Shown: positions 1 through 6,632 of the stretch, in pieces
How the letters are laid out: each line of letters opens with the position of its first letter
Numbering within the stretch: the first letter of the stretch is position 1
Source of the DNA: Crocinitomicaceae bacterium
Lineage (GTDB): Bacteria; Bacteroidota; Bacteroidia; Flavobacteriales_D; Crocinitomicaceae
Assembly (NCBI GenBank): GCA_030830385.1
Contig: JAURNA010000092.1
Location: 1-7,238, forward strand
DNA: 7,238 nt
Direction: 5' to 3'
Program-made: the position numbers and the translations under genes
Notes under the pieces: generated by a model
What the model saw: only the letters and a program-made list of their open reading frames with translations
Databases searched by the model: none
What the model was told of the DNA's origin: nothing

Positions 1-1524
1 AACCGCTTGTTCCACATATACGATGCAATTAAACTGGGGATTCCGTTTAAGACGATTATTGAGAAGACACGAATTGACATTTGGTTCTTAAAGCAGATCG
101 AAGACTTAATCAAACTGGAAAGACGTATTGAGACGTTCCACCTCGATAATCTTCCGAAAGACCTGATGTTTGAAGCGAAGCAAAAAGGGTATGCGGATCG
201 TCAGATCGCTCACTTGTTGCGCTGTCTCGAATCTGAGGTGTACGCGAAGCGAGAAGAATTCGGTATCAGAAGAGTCTACAAGCTTGTGGATACCTGCGCG
301 GCGGAATTTGAGGCACAAACACCGTATTTCTACTCAACGTTTGAATTTGAAAACGAAAGCGTTCAATCCGACAAGAAGAAAGTGGTTGTTTTGGGTTCAG
401 GACCCAATCGAATCGGACAGGGAATTGAGTTTGATTACAGCTGCGTTCACGGAGTCTTGGCTGCGAAAGAATGTGGTTACGAAACGATCATGATTAACTG
501 TAATCCGGAAACGGTATCAACGGATTTCGATACGGCAGATAAGCTCTACTTTGAGCCTGTTTTCTGGGAGCACATCTACGATATTATCAAACACGAGCAG
601 CCGGAAGGGGTCATTGTGCAGCTTGGAGGACAAACGGCACTGAAGCTTGCCGAAAAGCTGGATCGATACGGCATAAAGGTTCTTGGAACAAGCTACGAAG
701 CACTCGATTTGGCGGAAGACCGCGGTCGATTCTCAGAGTTGTTGGGTCAGCACGGCATTCCATTTCCGAAATACGGAGTCGTTGAAAGTGCGGAACAAGC
801 ATTAGAGTTGGCGGATGACCTCGGGTTTCCGCTGTTGGTTCGTCCTTCGTACGTGTTGGGTGGACAGAAAATGAAAATCGTCATCAACAAAGAGGAATTG
901 GAGACACACGTTGTTGATATCCTCAGTGAAATGGGTGACAACAAGATTCTTTTGGATCACTTTCTCGGAGGAGCGATCGAAGCGGAGGCCGATGCGATTT
1001 GCGACGGTGAAAACGTTCACATCATTGGAGTAATGCAGCACATTGAACCTGCCGGAATTCACTCCGGAGATTCGTATGCACTGCTGCCTCCGTATAACTT
1101 GGGAGACCTCGTAATGGACCAGATTGTCGATATTACAAATCGTGTCGCAGTTGCGTTGAAAACGGTTGGATTGATCAACATTCAGTTTGCGATCAAAGAC
1201 GATGTGGTATACGTGATTGAGGCGAACCCACGTGCTTCTCGAACCGTACCGTTTATTGCCAAGGCATACGACGAACCGTACGTGAATTATGCAACGAAGG
1301 TCATGCTGGGTCACAAGAAAGTCAATGATTTTAATTTTGATCCGAAGCGAAAAGGATACGCGATCAAGATTCCGGTGTTTTCGTATGAAAAGTTCCCGGA
1401 TGTGAAGAAAGAGCTCGGTCCTGAGATGAAATCGACCGGGGAGGCGATTCGCTTCATTGATGATTTACGCGATCCATTCTTTCGTAAGATTTTCTCGGAG
1501 CGGAACATGCACCTTTCACGATAA
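1..1524 (+). CDS. carB: Carbamoyl-phosphate synthase large subunit, C-terminal half (5' partial)
   Basis: The large subunit of carbamoyl-phosphate synthase makes carbamoyl phosphate from bicarbonate, ATP and ammonia delivered by the CarA glutaminase, for pyrimidine and arginine synthesis in the cytosol. The frame is open from the window edge and gives 507 residues; the true start lies upstream. Residues 1 to about 115 match the helical oligomerisation domain. The second synthetase unit starts with a GSGPNRIGQGIEFDY motif (about 132-146) and continues as an ATP-grasp domain with RPSYVLGG (281-288), an HSGDS segment and the metal/ATP-binding stretch IEANPRASRTVPF (406-418). GPEMKSTGE sits at 473-481 and the protein stops 26 residues later. 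In E. coli CarB an MGS-like allosteric domain of roughly 135 residues follows; here it is absent, and the next gene starts 3 nt after the stop, so no frameshifted copy follows. The family assignment is essentially certain. Confidence 0.98.
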   Translation, partial: NRLFHIYDAIKLGIPFKTIIEKTRIDIWFLKQIEDLIKLERRIETFHLDNLPKDLMFEAKQKGYADRQIAHLLRCLESEVYAKREEFGIRRVYKLVDTCAAEFEAQTPYFYSTFEFENESVQSDKKKVVVLGSGPNRIGQGIEFDYSCVHGVLAAKECGYETIMINCNPETVSTDFDTADKLYFEPVFWEHIYDIIKHEQPEGVIVQLGGQTALKLAEKLDRYGIKVLGTSYEALDLAEDRGRFSELLGQHGIPFPKYGVVESAEQALELADDLGFPLLVRPSYVLGGQKMKIVINKEELETHVVDILSEMGDNKILLDHFLGGAIEAEADAICDGENVHIIGVMQHIEPAGIHSGDSYALLPPYNLGDLVMDQIVDITNRVAVALKTVGLINIQFAIKDDVVYVIEANPRASRTVPFIAKAYDEPYVNYATKVMLGHKKVNDFNFDPKRKGYAIKIPVFSYEKFPDVKKELGPEMKSTGEAIRFIDDLRDPFFRKIFSERNMHLSR

Positions 1525-1527
1525 AAG

Positions 1528-1788
1528 ATGGTCACGGCAAGTATTACAGGTGCTTTCAAGATGATTCTGATGATCGTCGGGGCACTCGTTTTGCTGCGTA
1601 TAATTGGTCAGATCATGAATGCTCGCCGGAACGGGGCAGAACAGTCAGCGATGGAGGAGAGGGAGCGCAAAATCCAACAAGTCAAAGAAAATTCGCGGAA
1701 AAATTTGGGAAAAACCCGAATACTTGATGGCTCTGTGGTTCATGGAGATGTTGAGGATGTAAACTATGAAGACGTCGGGGATTCATGA
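1528..1788 (+). CDS. Small membrane protein, DUF4834-like
   Basis: An 86-residue protein of unknown function. It has one predicted membrane helix near the N terminus (about residues 6-30), then a strongly charged, probably helical stretch (31-60), and an acidic tail containing VNYEDV (about 78-83). This layout, an N-terminal anchor, a basic or polar middle and an acidic 'YxD(Y/F)E' type ending, is what I associate with the Bacteroidota family DUF4834; the assignment is from memory of the family and not from a search. The ATG lies 3 nt after the carB stop and the end overlaps the methyltransferase start by ATGA, so it is probably co-transcribed with both. Later ATGs at codons 12 and 15 would cut into the membrane helix, so I keep the first. 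No Shine-Dalgarno is visible, as is usual in Bacteroidota. Confidence 0.75.
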   Translation: MVTASITGAFKMILMIVGALVLLRIIGQIMNARRNGAEQSAMEERERKIQQVKENSRKNLGKTRILDGSVVHGDVEDVNYEDVGDS

Positions 1789-2525
1789 AGGCAATTCGTA
1801 AGCTGCTTCACAAAATGCTTGGACTCAAAGGATATCTTGGGTTCATCAGTCGGTGGTACATACGTATGATCAAATGGGGGATGCTGAAGAGGAAATATCC
1901 GGAGATTCATTACCTCAAAACCTTGATCCGTCCCGACTATATCTGTGTTGATATCGGAGCAAACCTTGGGTATTATTCATCTGTGTTAGCCAGAACGGCA
2001 AGCCGTGGTAGAGTGCACGCCGTAGAGCCCATTCCGCTTTTTGCAGATATCTGGTACCGAAACATGCGACGTTTTTCCAATGCAGAAATGCATTGCTGCG
2101 CACTGGGAGAGGAAGAAGGTACTGTGAAAATGGAAATTCCGATGCGAAACGGAATCGTGCGTCATGGGCTGACAAAAATCTCCGGAAGTGAAGAAAGCGC
2201 GCAAGATGACGTAGCCTATTCGTTTGAAGTTGCGATGAGACGAGGTGATGACGTTTTTGCTGATCTTGAAAGAGTGGATTACCTCAAGTGCGACGTTGAG
2301 GGGTATGAGCGATACGTCATTGCGAGTTTGAACTCTTTCATTCGCAATCATTTGCCCATTATTCAGATAGAACTGAACGGTGAAGAGAACCGTGCTGATG
2401 TGTATCATCAACTCACAAAACTGGGCTATCGCGCCCATGTCCTAGCCGAAAACGAGCTGGTTAAAATCGATGAAGATCAACTTCAGAAATACGACCAGGA
2501 TTTCTATTTTTTGCATTTTTCGTAA
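1785..2525 (+). CDS. FkbM-family SAM-dependent methyltransferase
   Basis: A 246-residue predicted class I methyltransferase of the FkbM family, which transfers a methyl group from S-adenosylmethionine, often to a sugar or polyketide hydroxyl. The SAM-binding loop is VDIGANLGYYS (55-65), followed by the acidic ribose-binding position in HAVEP (E81). The family hallmark KCDVEGYE is at 168-175, followed by a strand with IIQIELN and a C-terminal DFYFLHF ending typical of the family. The N-terminal 40 residues are basic and aromatic with no clear signal peptide, so it is probably cytosolic or membrane-peripheral. The start codon overlaps the upstream stop (ATGA, 1785-1788), which suggests translational coupling. 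The substrate is not readable from sequence; the flippase-like remnant directly downstream makes a surface polysaccharide or glycan the best guess. The family is clear, the role is inferred. Confidence 0.9.
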   Translation: MKAIRKLLHKMLGLKGYLGFISRWYIRMIKWGMLKRKYPEIHYLKTLIRPDYICVDIGANLGYYSSVLARTASRGRVHAVEPIPLFADIWYRNMRRFSNAEMHCCALGEEEGTVKMEIPMRNGIVRHGLTKISGSEESAQDDVAYSFEVAMRRGDDVFADLERVDYLKCDVEGYERYVIASLNSFIRNHLPIIQIELNGEENRADVYHQLTKLGYRAHVLAENELVKIDEDQLQKYDQDFYFLHFS

Positions 2526-2535
2526 CCGGGTCTGA

Positions 2536-2841
2536 ATCTCTGCCGGGATCAATTTGTTCGTCTGCAATGCAGGAAGAATATTTTTCGTGTGGTATCATTA
2601 CGGTCTGCATCCATTCCGCAAAGAACAGTTGTATGTATTGTTCATTTTTGGGATTATATTAACCGGTTTCTACCTCGTTCCATTTGAAACTGGAAATATC
2701 TGGATAAATATAATTGTCAAAAGCACCCTGACGTTTGGTCTGTTTATAGGTCCGATCTACTTTCTGAGGATAGAACCCGAAACAGTCCGCTTCATCAATG
2801 GAGTATTTGGAGCAGGTAAGAAAGCAACAAGACGTGATTAA
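2536..2841 (+). pseudogene. Remnant of a polysaccharide flippase (C-terminal end only)
   Basis: The open frame runs from just after a TGA at 2533-2535 to a TAA at 2839-2841. It contains no in-frame ATG; the first plausible initiation codon is a TTG at 2554, giving 95 residues. From that codon there are two hydrophobic helices (about residues 26-44 and 53-71) preceded by an amphipathic stretch ending FVWYHYGLHPF, and the tail reads LRIEPETVRFIN. I recognise this as the usual ending of Bacteroidota Wzx/RfbX-type oligosaccharide flippases: the final helix pair, an aromatic-rich 'Y-x-(I/L)-x-PF' loop and a terminal 'L-K/R-I-s-x-(d/e)' tail. The other ten or so helices are missing, and the methyltransferase gene ends only about 10 nt upstream. 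I therefore call it a decayed or recombined gene end. Alternatively it is a small two-helix membrane protein started at TTG. The homology is from memory and needs a search. Confidence 0.6.
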
Positions 2842-3356
2842 GGATTCACAAACGCTTTAATCTCCAGTTTATGAACTTCCGGCACTGTATTCGCGATTAC
2901 AGTAACCGTTTTGTTGATTTCGTTTAACTGACCTTCTTTCGCTTTGAAGGAAACTTTGATCACATCGGATTTGCCAGGAGGAATGGGCTGTTCAGGCTTT
3001 TGTGGCGTTGTGCACCCACAGCTTGCAGAAACATTTTCGATAATCAAAGGTTTGTCACCCGTATTAGACACAATGAACTCAGTTGTGTTGTCCACACCTA
3101 CATTCGTAGTTCCAAAATCGTGAATTTTCTTATCGAATTTCAGCGTTGTTTTATTCGCTGCAACTTCTTCCTGTCGCTTCTCCTGTTCCGTTTCCTGGCG
3201 TTCACGTTCTGCCTTGAGTTCTTCTCTTGACATATCGGATGTCGTGGACAGGTTACTAATCACCTCGCCGTCGTTGGCTTTGATTTCGTTTGATTCCGAG
3301 CTTCCGCAACTTCCCAAAAGTGCGAAGACAGCAAAGGGAATAATAAGATGTTTCAT
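2838..3356 (-). CDS. DUF1573 lipoprotein
   Basis: A 172-residue secreted protein. The N terminus is a lipoprotein signal peptide: two N-terminal charged residues, a hydrophobic core (4-14) and a lipobox LGSC with Cys17 as the lipidated residue, followed by a Ser/Glu-rich linker. Residues 42-68 are highly charged (Glu/Arg/Gln) and probably helical. The DUF1573 domain spans about 72-172: the FDKKIHDFGT opening, a VSNTGDKPL strand, ASCGCTTP (112-118) with the family's CGC motif, and PPGKSDVIKVSF. The fold is an immunoglobulin-like beta sandwich related to ASH/MSP domains. The molecular role is unknown; such proteins are abundant in Bacteroidota envelopes. The gene follows the S41 protease on the same strand after a gap of about 40 nt that contains its own candidate promoter. 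Its stop overlaps the stop of the opposing flippase remnant. Confidence 0.9.
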   Translation of the reverse strand: MKHLIIPFAVFALLGSCGSSESNEIKANDGEVISNLSTTSDMSREELKAERERQETEQEKRQEEVAANKTTLKFDKKIHDFGTTNVGVDNTTEFIVSNTGDKPLIIENVSASCGCTTPQKPEQPIPPGKSDVIKVSFKAKEGQLNEINKTVTVIANTVPEVHKLEIKAFVNP

Positions 3357-3376
3357 GTAGGTTGCTTTTATTCGAC

Positions 3377-3384
3377 CAAATGTA
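3377..3384 (-). promoter_or_regulatory. Candidate -7 box (TACATTTG) for the DUF1573 gene
   Basis: Read on the minus strand, this is TACATTTG, a perfect match to the Bacteroidota -7 consensus TAnnTTTG. It ends 20 nt before the ATG, so transcription would start around 3372 and leave a leader of roughly 15 nt. No TTG was found at the expected -33 distance, where the sequence is already the 3' end of the protease gene. It lies in the 40-nt gap between the two genes and would let the lipoprotein gene be expressed independently of the protease. Confidence 0.45.
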
Positions 3385-3396
3385 CAAAAAAGTGAA

Positions 3397-4995
3397 TTAT
3401 TCCGTAGCGCTTAATCCGTACTCGTTGTACGACTCAGATTCGATGATTTCAATCGCCTTCTGAAGGATTTCATTGGAGTCGTTGTAGACCTGGTAGAATT
3501 CGCTAAATCCCCATAAATTCTGAGCAATGTATGCCTTCAGGCGAAGACTCAACAGAAAACGGCTTTCTTCCAGTTGCGAGTCGTCGAGTTCCAGTTCTTT
3601 GTCTTCCTCCATTGCAAAATCAACCAGCTCTCCGAGTAAATCGTCACTCACTTCGAAGCTTTCCTTGAAATCCGAAAACCCGGGGTAATCTGCCAGCAAA
3701 TCTTCGCGGTTATCATTTACATAGGTAGAGGAGAACTTTGTTAGGTGACCACCACTCGTAAGTTCGGTGTAATAATCGGTTATCCCCGTGGTATCAATCG
3801 GCACGAAATAGTCCGGCATGATTCCACCACCTCCGTATACGGTACGCTTGTTGACAAGTGTTTCGAACTTTAGCGAATCCGGGAAATCGATGGAATCCGC
3901 TGAGTTGAATTCTCCGTTTTCATATCGATCCGAAAGATCATTTCTATAAGCTTCAAGGTCATCGTACGGTTTTTGAATCCAGCGACCACTCGGCGTGTAG
4001 TACCGTGCAATGGTAAGTCGGATTTGCGAACCATCGGTCAAATCAATCGGTCGTTGTACGAGACCTTTTCCGTAGCTTCTGCGCCCTACGATGAGTCCGC
4101 GGTCCCAATCCTGAATCGCACCGCTCAAAATTTCACTGGCAGAAGCCGAGTATTCATTTGTAAGCATAATCAAGCGTCCTGATTCCCACAGCCCTTTTTT
4201 ACCCGCATTCAAATCGACGCGTGGTTGTGCACGACCTTCTGAGTAAACGATCAGTTTTTCGTCTGAAAGGAATTCGTCTGCCAGGAACTTTGCAGCGTAG
4301 AGAAGACCTCCACCGTTGTTTTGTAGGTCAAATACAAGGTTTTTCATCCCCTGATCTTTCAGCGCTATCAATGCTTCCTGCACCTCGCTGCGTGTAGAAC
4401 GCGAGAAAGAATTGAGCTTGATATAACCGGTTTCGGGAGTGATCATGTAATGTGCATCTACGGAATGTAACGGAATCACGTCTCGCGTGATTACAAAATC
4501 CAATGGCTCATTCTTTGTTTTTCGTTTAACTTTCACAGTTACTTTCGTTCCCTTATCCCCAAGCAATCGATCCCGCACTTCTTTGTTTTTCAATCCAATC
4601 CCGGCAACGTTTTCATCGTCGATCACAACGATTTTGTCTCCGGGAAGAAGTCCCAGTCTTTCGGATGGACCTCCCGGTATCGTAGCAACAACTATGAGGG
4701 TGTCTTTCAAGATTTGAAAACGAATTCCAATTCCCACAAAATTGCCATCAATTTGCTGGTTGGCTTCGTCTACTTCTTCTTTTGAGATATAGGTTGAGTG
4801 TGGATCCAGTTTTTCGAGAAGGGAAACAATTGCCACATCCGTAAGCTGCTCGTCGTCAACATCATCAAGGTATAACTGGTTCACATAGGTGAGAACTTCA
4901 TCGAATTTCTGAGTCGTCGCAATTTTTGCGGCATCAACCTGCCCGAAGGCTGTACTGGTCGAGAGGATGGCAGAGAATAAAAGAAAACGTTTCAT
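3397..4995 (-). CDS. S41 carboxy-terminal processing protease (CtpA/Prc type)
   Basis: A periplasmic serine protease of family S41 that cleaves envelope proteins near their C termini. I take the ATG at 4995, giving 532 residues: it begins a clean signal peptide (MKRFLLFSAI, cleavage expected after AFG at 18), whereas the frame continues 39 codons further upstream without signal-like character. Domain order: an N-terminal helical region with LDPHSTYIS (63-71), a PDZ domain (about 85-165, VGIGIRF and GLLPGDKIV), then the catalytic S41 core. The FDLQNNGGG loop is at 222-230, nucleophile Ser285 in YSASASE, general base Lys310 in SYGKG and Gln314. The 25-residue Ser-to-Lys spacing equals that of E. 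coli Prc. A TP-SGRWIQKPY segment (334-344) and GGGIMPDYFV (388-398) follow, then an acidic C-terminal helical domain of about 100 residues. It precedes the DUF1573 gene and is divergent from the NlpC/P60 gene. Confidence 0.95.
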   Translation of the reverse strand: MKRFLLFSAILSTSTAFGQVDAAKIATTQKFDEVLTYVNQLYLDDVDDEQLTDVAIVSLLEKLDPHSTYISKEEVDEANQQIDGNFVGIGIRFQILKDTLIVVATIPGGPSERLGLLPGDKIVVIDDENVAGIGLKNKEVRDRLLGDKGTKVTVKVKRKTKNEPLDFVITRDVIPLHSVDAHYMITPETGYIKLNSFSRSTRSEVQEALIALKDQGMKNLVFDLQNNGGGLLYAAKFLADEFLSDEKLIVYSEGRAQPRVDLNAGKKGLWESGRLIMLTNEYSASASEILSGAIQDWDRGLIVGRRSYGKGLVQRPIDLTDGSQIRLTIARYYTPSGRWIQKPYDDLEAYRNDLSDRYENGEFNSADSIDFPDSLKFETLVNKRTVYGGGGIMPDYFVPIDTTGITDYYTELTSGGHLTKFSSTYVNDNREDLLADYPGFSDFKESFEVSDDLLGELVDFAMEEDKELELDDSQLEESRFLLSLRLKAYIAQNLWGFSEFYQVYNDSNEILQKAIEIIESESYNEYGLSATE

Positions 4996-5190
4996 ACACG
5001 TAGGATTTAATTGCTTCAGCGGTTTTATTTGCACATTAGTTAAATAACGCGAAAAGACACGGAAGCGTATCCTTAAGGTACAATAAAATATGTTAAAATC
5101 ATCGTAAATCATTTAGTAAACAATTGGCTGTGGAATAGAAAATACAATCCAGCCAGGTATCGGTTCATATTTTTTGTTATTTCGGTTGTC
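4996..5190. promoter_or_regulatory. Divergent intergenic region between the S41 protease and NlpC/P60 genes
   Basis: This 195-bp AT-rich spacer must hold the start signals for both divergent genes. On the plus strand, TATTTTTTG at 5168-5176 resembles the -7 box TAnnTTTG with one extra base in the spacer, ending 14 nt before the NlpC/P60 ATG; no TTG lies at a suitable distance upstream. On the minus strand I found no TAnnTTTG match for the protease. There is no hairpin with a T-run and no RNA gene that I can recognise. Confidence 0.25.
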
Positions 5191-6096
5191 ATGAGAACGT
5201 ACATTATCTTGTTTTTCATTCTGCTCGCTTCGGGGGCTGTTGAAGCCCAACATCCTGCTTTTGACCGATTGGAGATGAATTATGCCCAGCGACATTATCG
5301 CCGGGTGTATCGACTCTCGGATCGCATGTTGGACAAGCCGGAGTACGATTTCTCGATAATCCCTTCGTATTACAAGAGCATCAGTTTGTTTCAGTTGTGT
5401 CAGAATGATCATTGGCGAGAATTGCACCCGAAGGCTCTTGATCGTGCGAAAGAGTTGTTCCTGAACGTAAAACGCTCGCAAGACGGTGAGAAGTTATTCA
5501 ACTCGCACATGTATGAGCTCTCGTGGTTGAAAGGCGATATGGAATCCTGGGCAAGTGATCTGAAACGAAAAGGGGAGACCCATACGTTTGATCAGGTGAA
5601 CAATATTCTGACCGAGATTTTCAGTGACGTTCCTGAAGTGGATGCCGGTAATGATGCAAATCATTCGGTTGATACGATTCCTTCGAATTCTGTTCCTGAA
5701 TCAGCTGAGCTGGCAGGTATTCGAGGTCAGATCGTTGAATTGGCAAAGACACATATTGGCACTCCTTACGTTTGGGCGGGAAGCAGTCCGGAGGGATTTG
5801 ATTGCTCGGGTTTCACCTTGTATGTTATGAAGGAAAACGGTGCATCAATTCCGCGCAGATCCGGTGAGCAATATGAATCCTCTAAGAAGTTAAAAGCAGA
5901 AGAAGCACAGCCCGGAGATCTTGTATTTTTCAACAATGGATCCGGAATATCCCATGTTGGAATTGTGATTTCAGGAAAGGACAAACCGCTCGTGATGATT
6001 CACTCGAGTTCGAGTAAAGGCATCGTTATTACAGAAGTGGAAAAATCACAATATTGGATGAGCCGCCTCCATGGATACGGTACCTACATTCATTGA
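5191..6096 (+). CDS. Exported NlpC/P60 (C40) peptidoglycan peptidase with helical N-terminal domain
   Basis: A 301-residue cell-wall hydrolase predicted to cut peptide stems of peptidoglycan in the periplasm. The signal peptide covers residues 1-19, with cleavage expected after VEA. Residues 20-145 are an all-helical region with a TPR-like character (RLEMNYAQRHYRRVYRLSD at about 26-44, PSYYKSISLFQL at 58-69), which I associate with flavobacterial C40 proteins. A low-complexity Ser/Asp/Pro linker (146-172) leads to the NlpC/P60 domain (about 176-301). Catalytic Cys205 is in GFDCSGF, His255 in SHVGIV and the third polar residue is His271 in MIHSSS, so the triad is intact. GTPYVWAGSSPEGFDC and QPGDLVFF are the standard family motifs. 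It is transcribed away from the S41 protease. Its 3' end overlaps the opposing membrane-protein gene by 7 nt, and no terminator is visible there. Confidence 0.95.
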   Translation: MRTYIILFFILLASGAVEAQHPAFDRLEMNYAQRHYRRVYRLSDRMLDKPEYDFSIIPSYYKSISLFQLCQNDHWRELHPKALDRAKELFLNVKRSQDGEKLFNSHMYELSWLKGDMESWASDLKRKGETHTFDQVNNILTEIFSDVPEVDAGNDANHSVDTIPSNSVPESAELAGIRGQIVELAKTHIGTPYVWAGSSPEGFDCSGFTLYVMKENGASIPRRSGEQYESSKKLKAEEAQPGDLVFFNNGSGISHVGIVISGKDKPLVMIHSSSSKGIVITEVEKSQYWMSRLHGYGTYIH

Positions 6097-6584
6097 TTTG
6101 CAGGTCGGAAAATGATCCATATACTCAGCAGACTGAACACGAGTAATAATCCCCCCAGTACTGTAAACAACCAGGGCTCACAAGGACGGACGATGCAGAT
6201 CGCGATGATCCCAACGAGAATAAATCGCAGGAGATAATCCAATCGTCGACTGTTTGGCTTCAGCAGTGAAATACTTGCTAAACCGATCTGAAGAATGAAG
6301 GTGGCAATGATAAAATGGCCATAGTCCGGAATCCACTCAGGCTTGATATACAACAGGATCACCTGCGCAATCAACAACCCAATCAAAATAAACGGAACCG
6401 AATCGTTCAGGTTGATCAAAGCAAGTCGAAACACAAGAAGACCGAGTCCCGCAACGCAAAGTGCAAGCCCGAGGAGACCGTCATCAATCGGTATTTTCGA
6501 ATCCATGACCTTCCAAAGGCTCCAGAATCCGTATCCGAGAGATAAAACAGAAGAGACCAACGTGATGTGTTTCAAGAGCGGCAT
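6090..6584 (-). CDS. Multi-pass inner-membrane protein of unknown function
   Basis: A 164-residue very hydrophobic protein that I do not recognise. I see about six membrane segments: residues 5-24, 37-57, 64-80, 89-107, 117-133 and 137-158, joined by short loops. The loops with most polar content are KVMDSKIPIDD (25-35), KPEWIPDYGH (81-90) and KPNSRRLDY (109-117). A short VRPCEP loop (132-137) separates the last two helices, and there is no signal peptide, no catalytic motif and no soluble domain. The start at 6584 is supported by a hydrophobic helix starting immediately after MPLLKH; a candidate promoter box ends only 4 nt upstream. The gene sits alone between the clpB terminator and the convergent NlpC/P60 gene, overlapping the latter by 7 nt, so it is probably a single-gene transcript. 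Its length, codon pattern and helical regularity make it a credible gene. Confidence 0.8.
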   Translation of the reverse strand: MPLLKHITLVSSVLSLGYGFWSLWKVMDSKIPIDDGLLGLALCVAGLGLLVFRLALINLNDSVPFILIGLLIAQVILLYIKPEWIPDYGHFIIATFILQIGLASISLLKPNSRRLDYLLRFILVGIIAICIVRPCEPWLFTVLGGLLLVFSLLSIWIIFRPANQ

Positions 6585-6588
6585 GCCT

Positions 6589-6596
6589 CAAATGTA
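6589..6596 (-). promoter_or_regulatory. Candidate -7 box (TACATTTG) at the membrane-protein start
   Basis: On the minus strand this reads TACATTTG, a perfect TAnnTTTG match and the same octamer as the box before the DUF1573 gene. It ends only 4 nt before the ATG at 6584, so the expected transcription start falls at or next to the A of the start codon and the message could be leaderless. It lies just downstream of the clpB terminator, where a fresh promoter is needed. No TTG is present at the -33 position. A 5-bp inverted repeat (TGCCT / AGGCA, 6584-6600) brackets the box. Confidence 0.45.
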
Positions 6597-6600
6597 GGCA

Positions 6601-6628
6601 AAAGAAAAAGGGAGCCTGTGCTCCCTTT
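6601..6628 (-). terminator. Intrinsic terminator downstream of clpB
   Basis: A 9-bp perfect stem: AAAGGGAGC (6607-6615) pairs with GCTCCCTTT (6620-6628) around a 4-nt loop. Read on the minus strand, the stem is followed by a T-rich run (TTTTTCTTTT including the stem edge, about 6609-6600), the classic form of a Rho-independent terminator. It begins 4 nt after the clpB stop codon and separates clpB from the membrane-protein gene. On the plus strand the downstream tract is less T-rich and no plus-strand gene ends here, so I assign it to clpB. Confidence 0.9.
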
Positions 6629-6632
6629 GTTA

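Noticed and set aside
802..1314. A 170-codon minus-strand frame within carB
   Set aside because: It lies opposite the highly conserved ATP-grasp region of CarB and its composition is that of an antisense shadow.
2526..2550. Repeated CCGGG motif between the FkbM gene and the flippase remnant, as a recombination scar or terminator
   Set aside because: Only five bases repeat, in direct orientation; there is no T-run, and such short repeats are expected by chance.
3385..3402. Possible terminator after the S41 protease (GAATAATTC next to a T-run on the minus strand)
   Set aside because: The inverted repeat has only 4-bp arms around a single base and cannot form a stable hairpin; the T-run more likely belongs to the AT-rich promoter region of the next gene.
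4996..5112. A 39-codon upstream extension of the S41 protease frame to an ATG at 5112
   Set aside because: The extension has no signal-like features and would bury the clear signal peptide that begins at 4995 inside the protein.
5113..5481. A 122-codon minus-strand frame overlapping the start of the NlpC/P60 gene
   Set aside because: It is antisense to a well-supported coding region with signal peptide and conserved helical domain, and its translation has no recognisable features.
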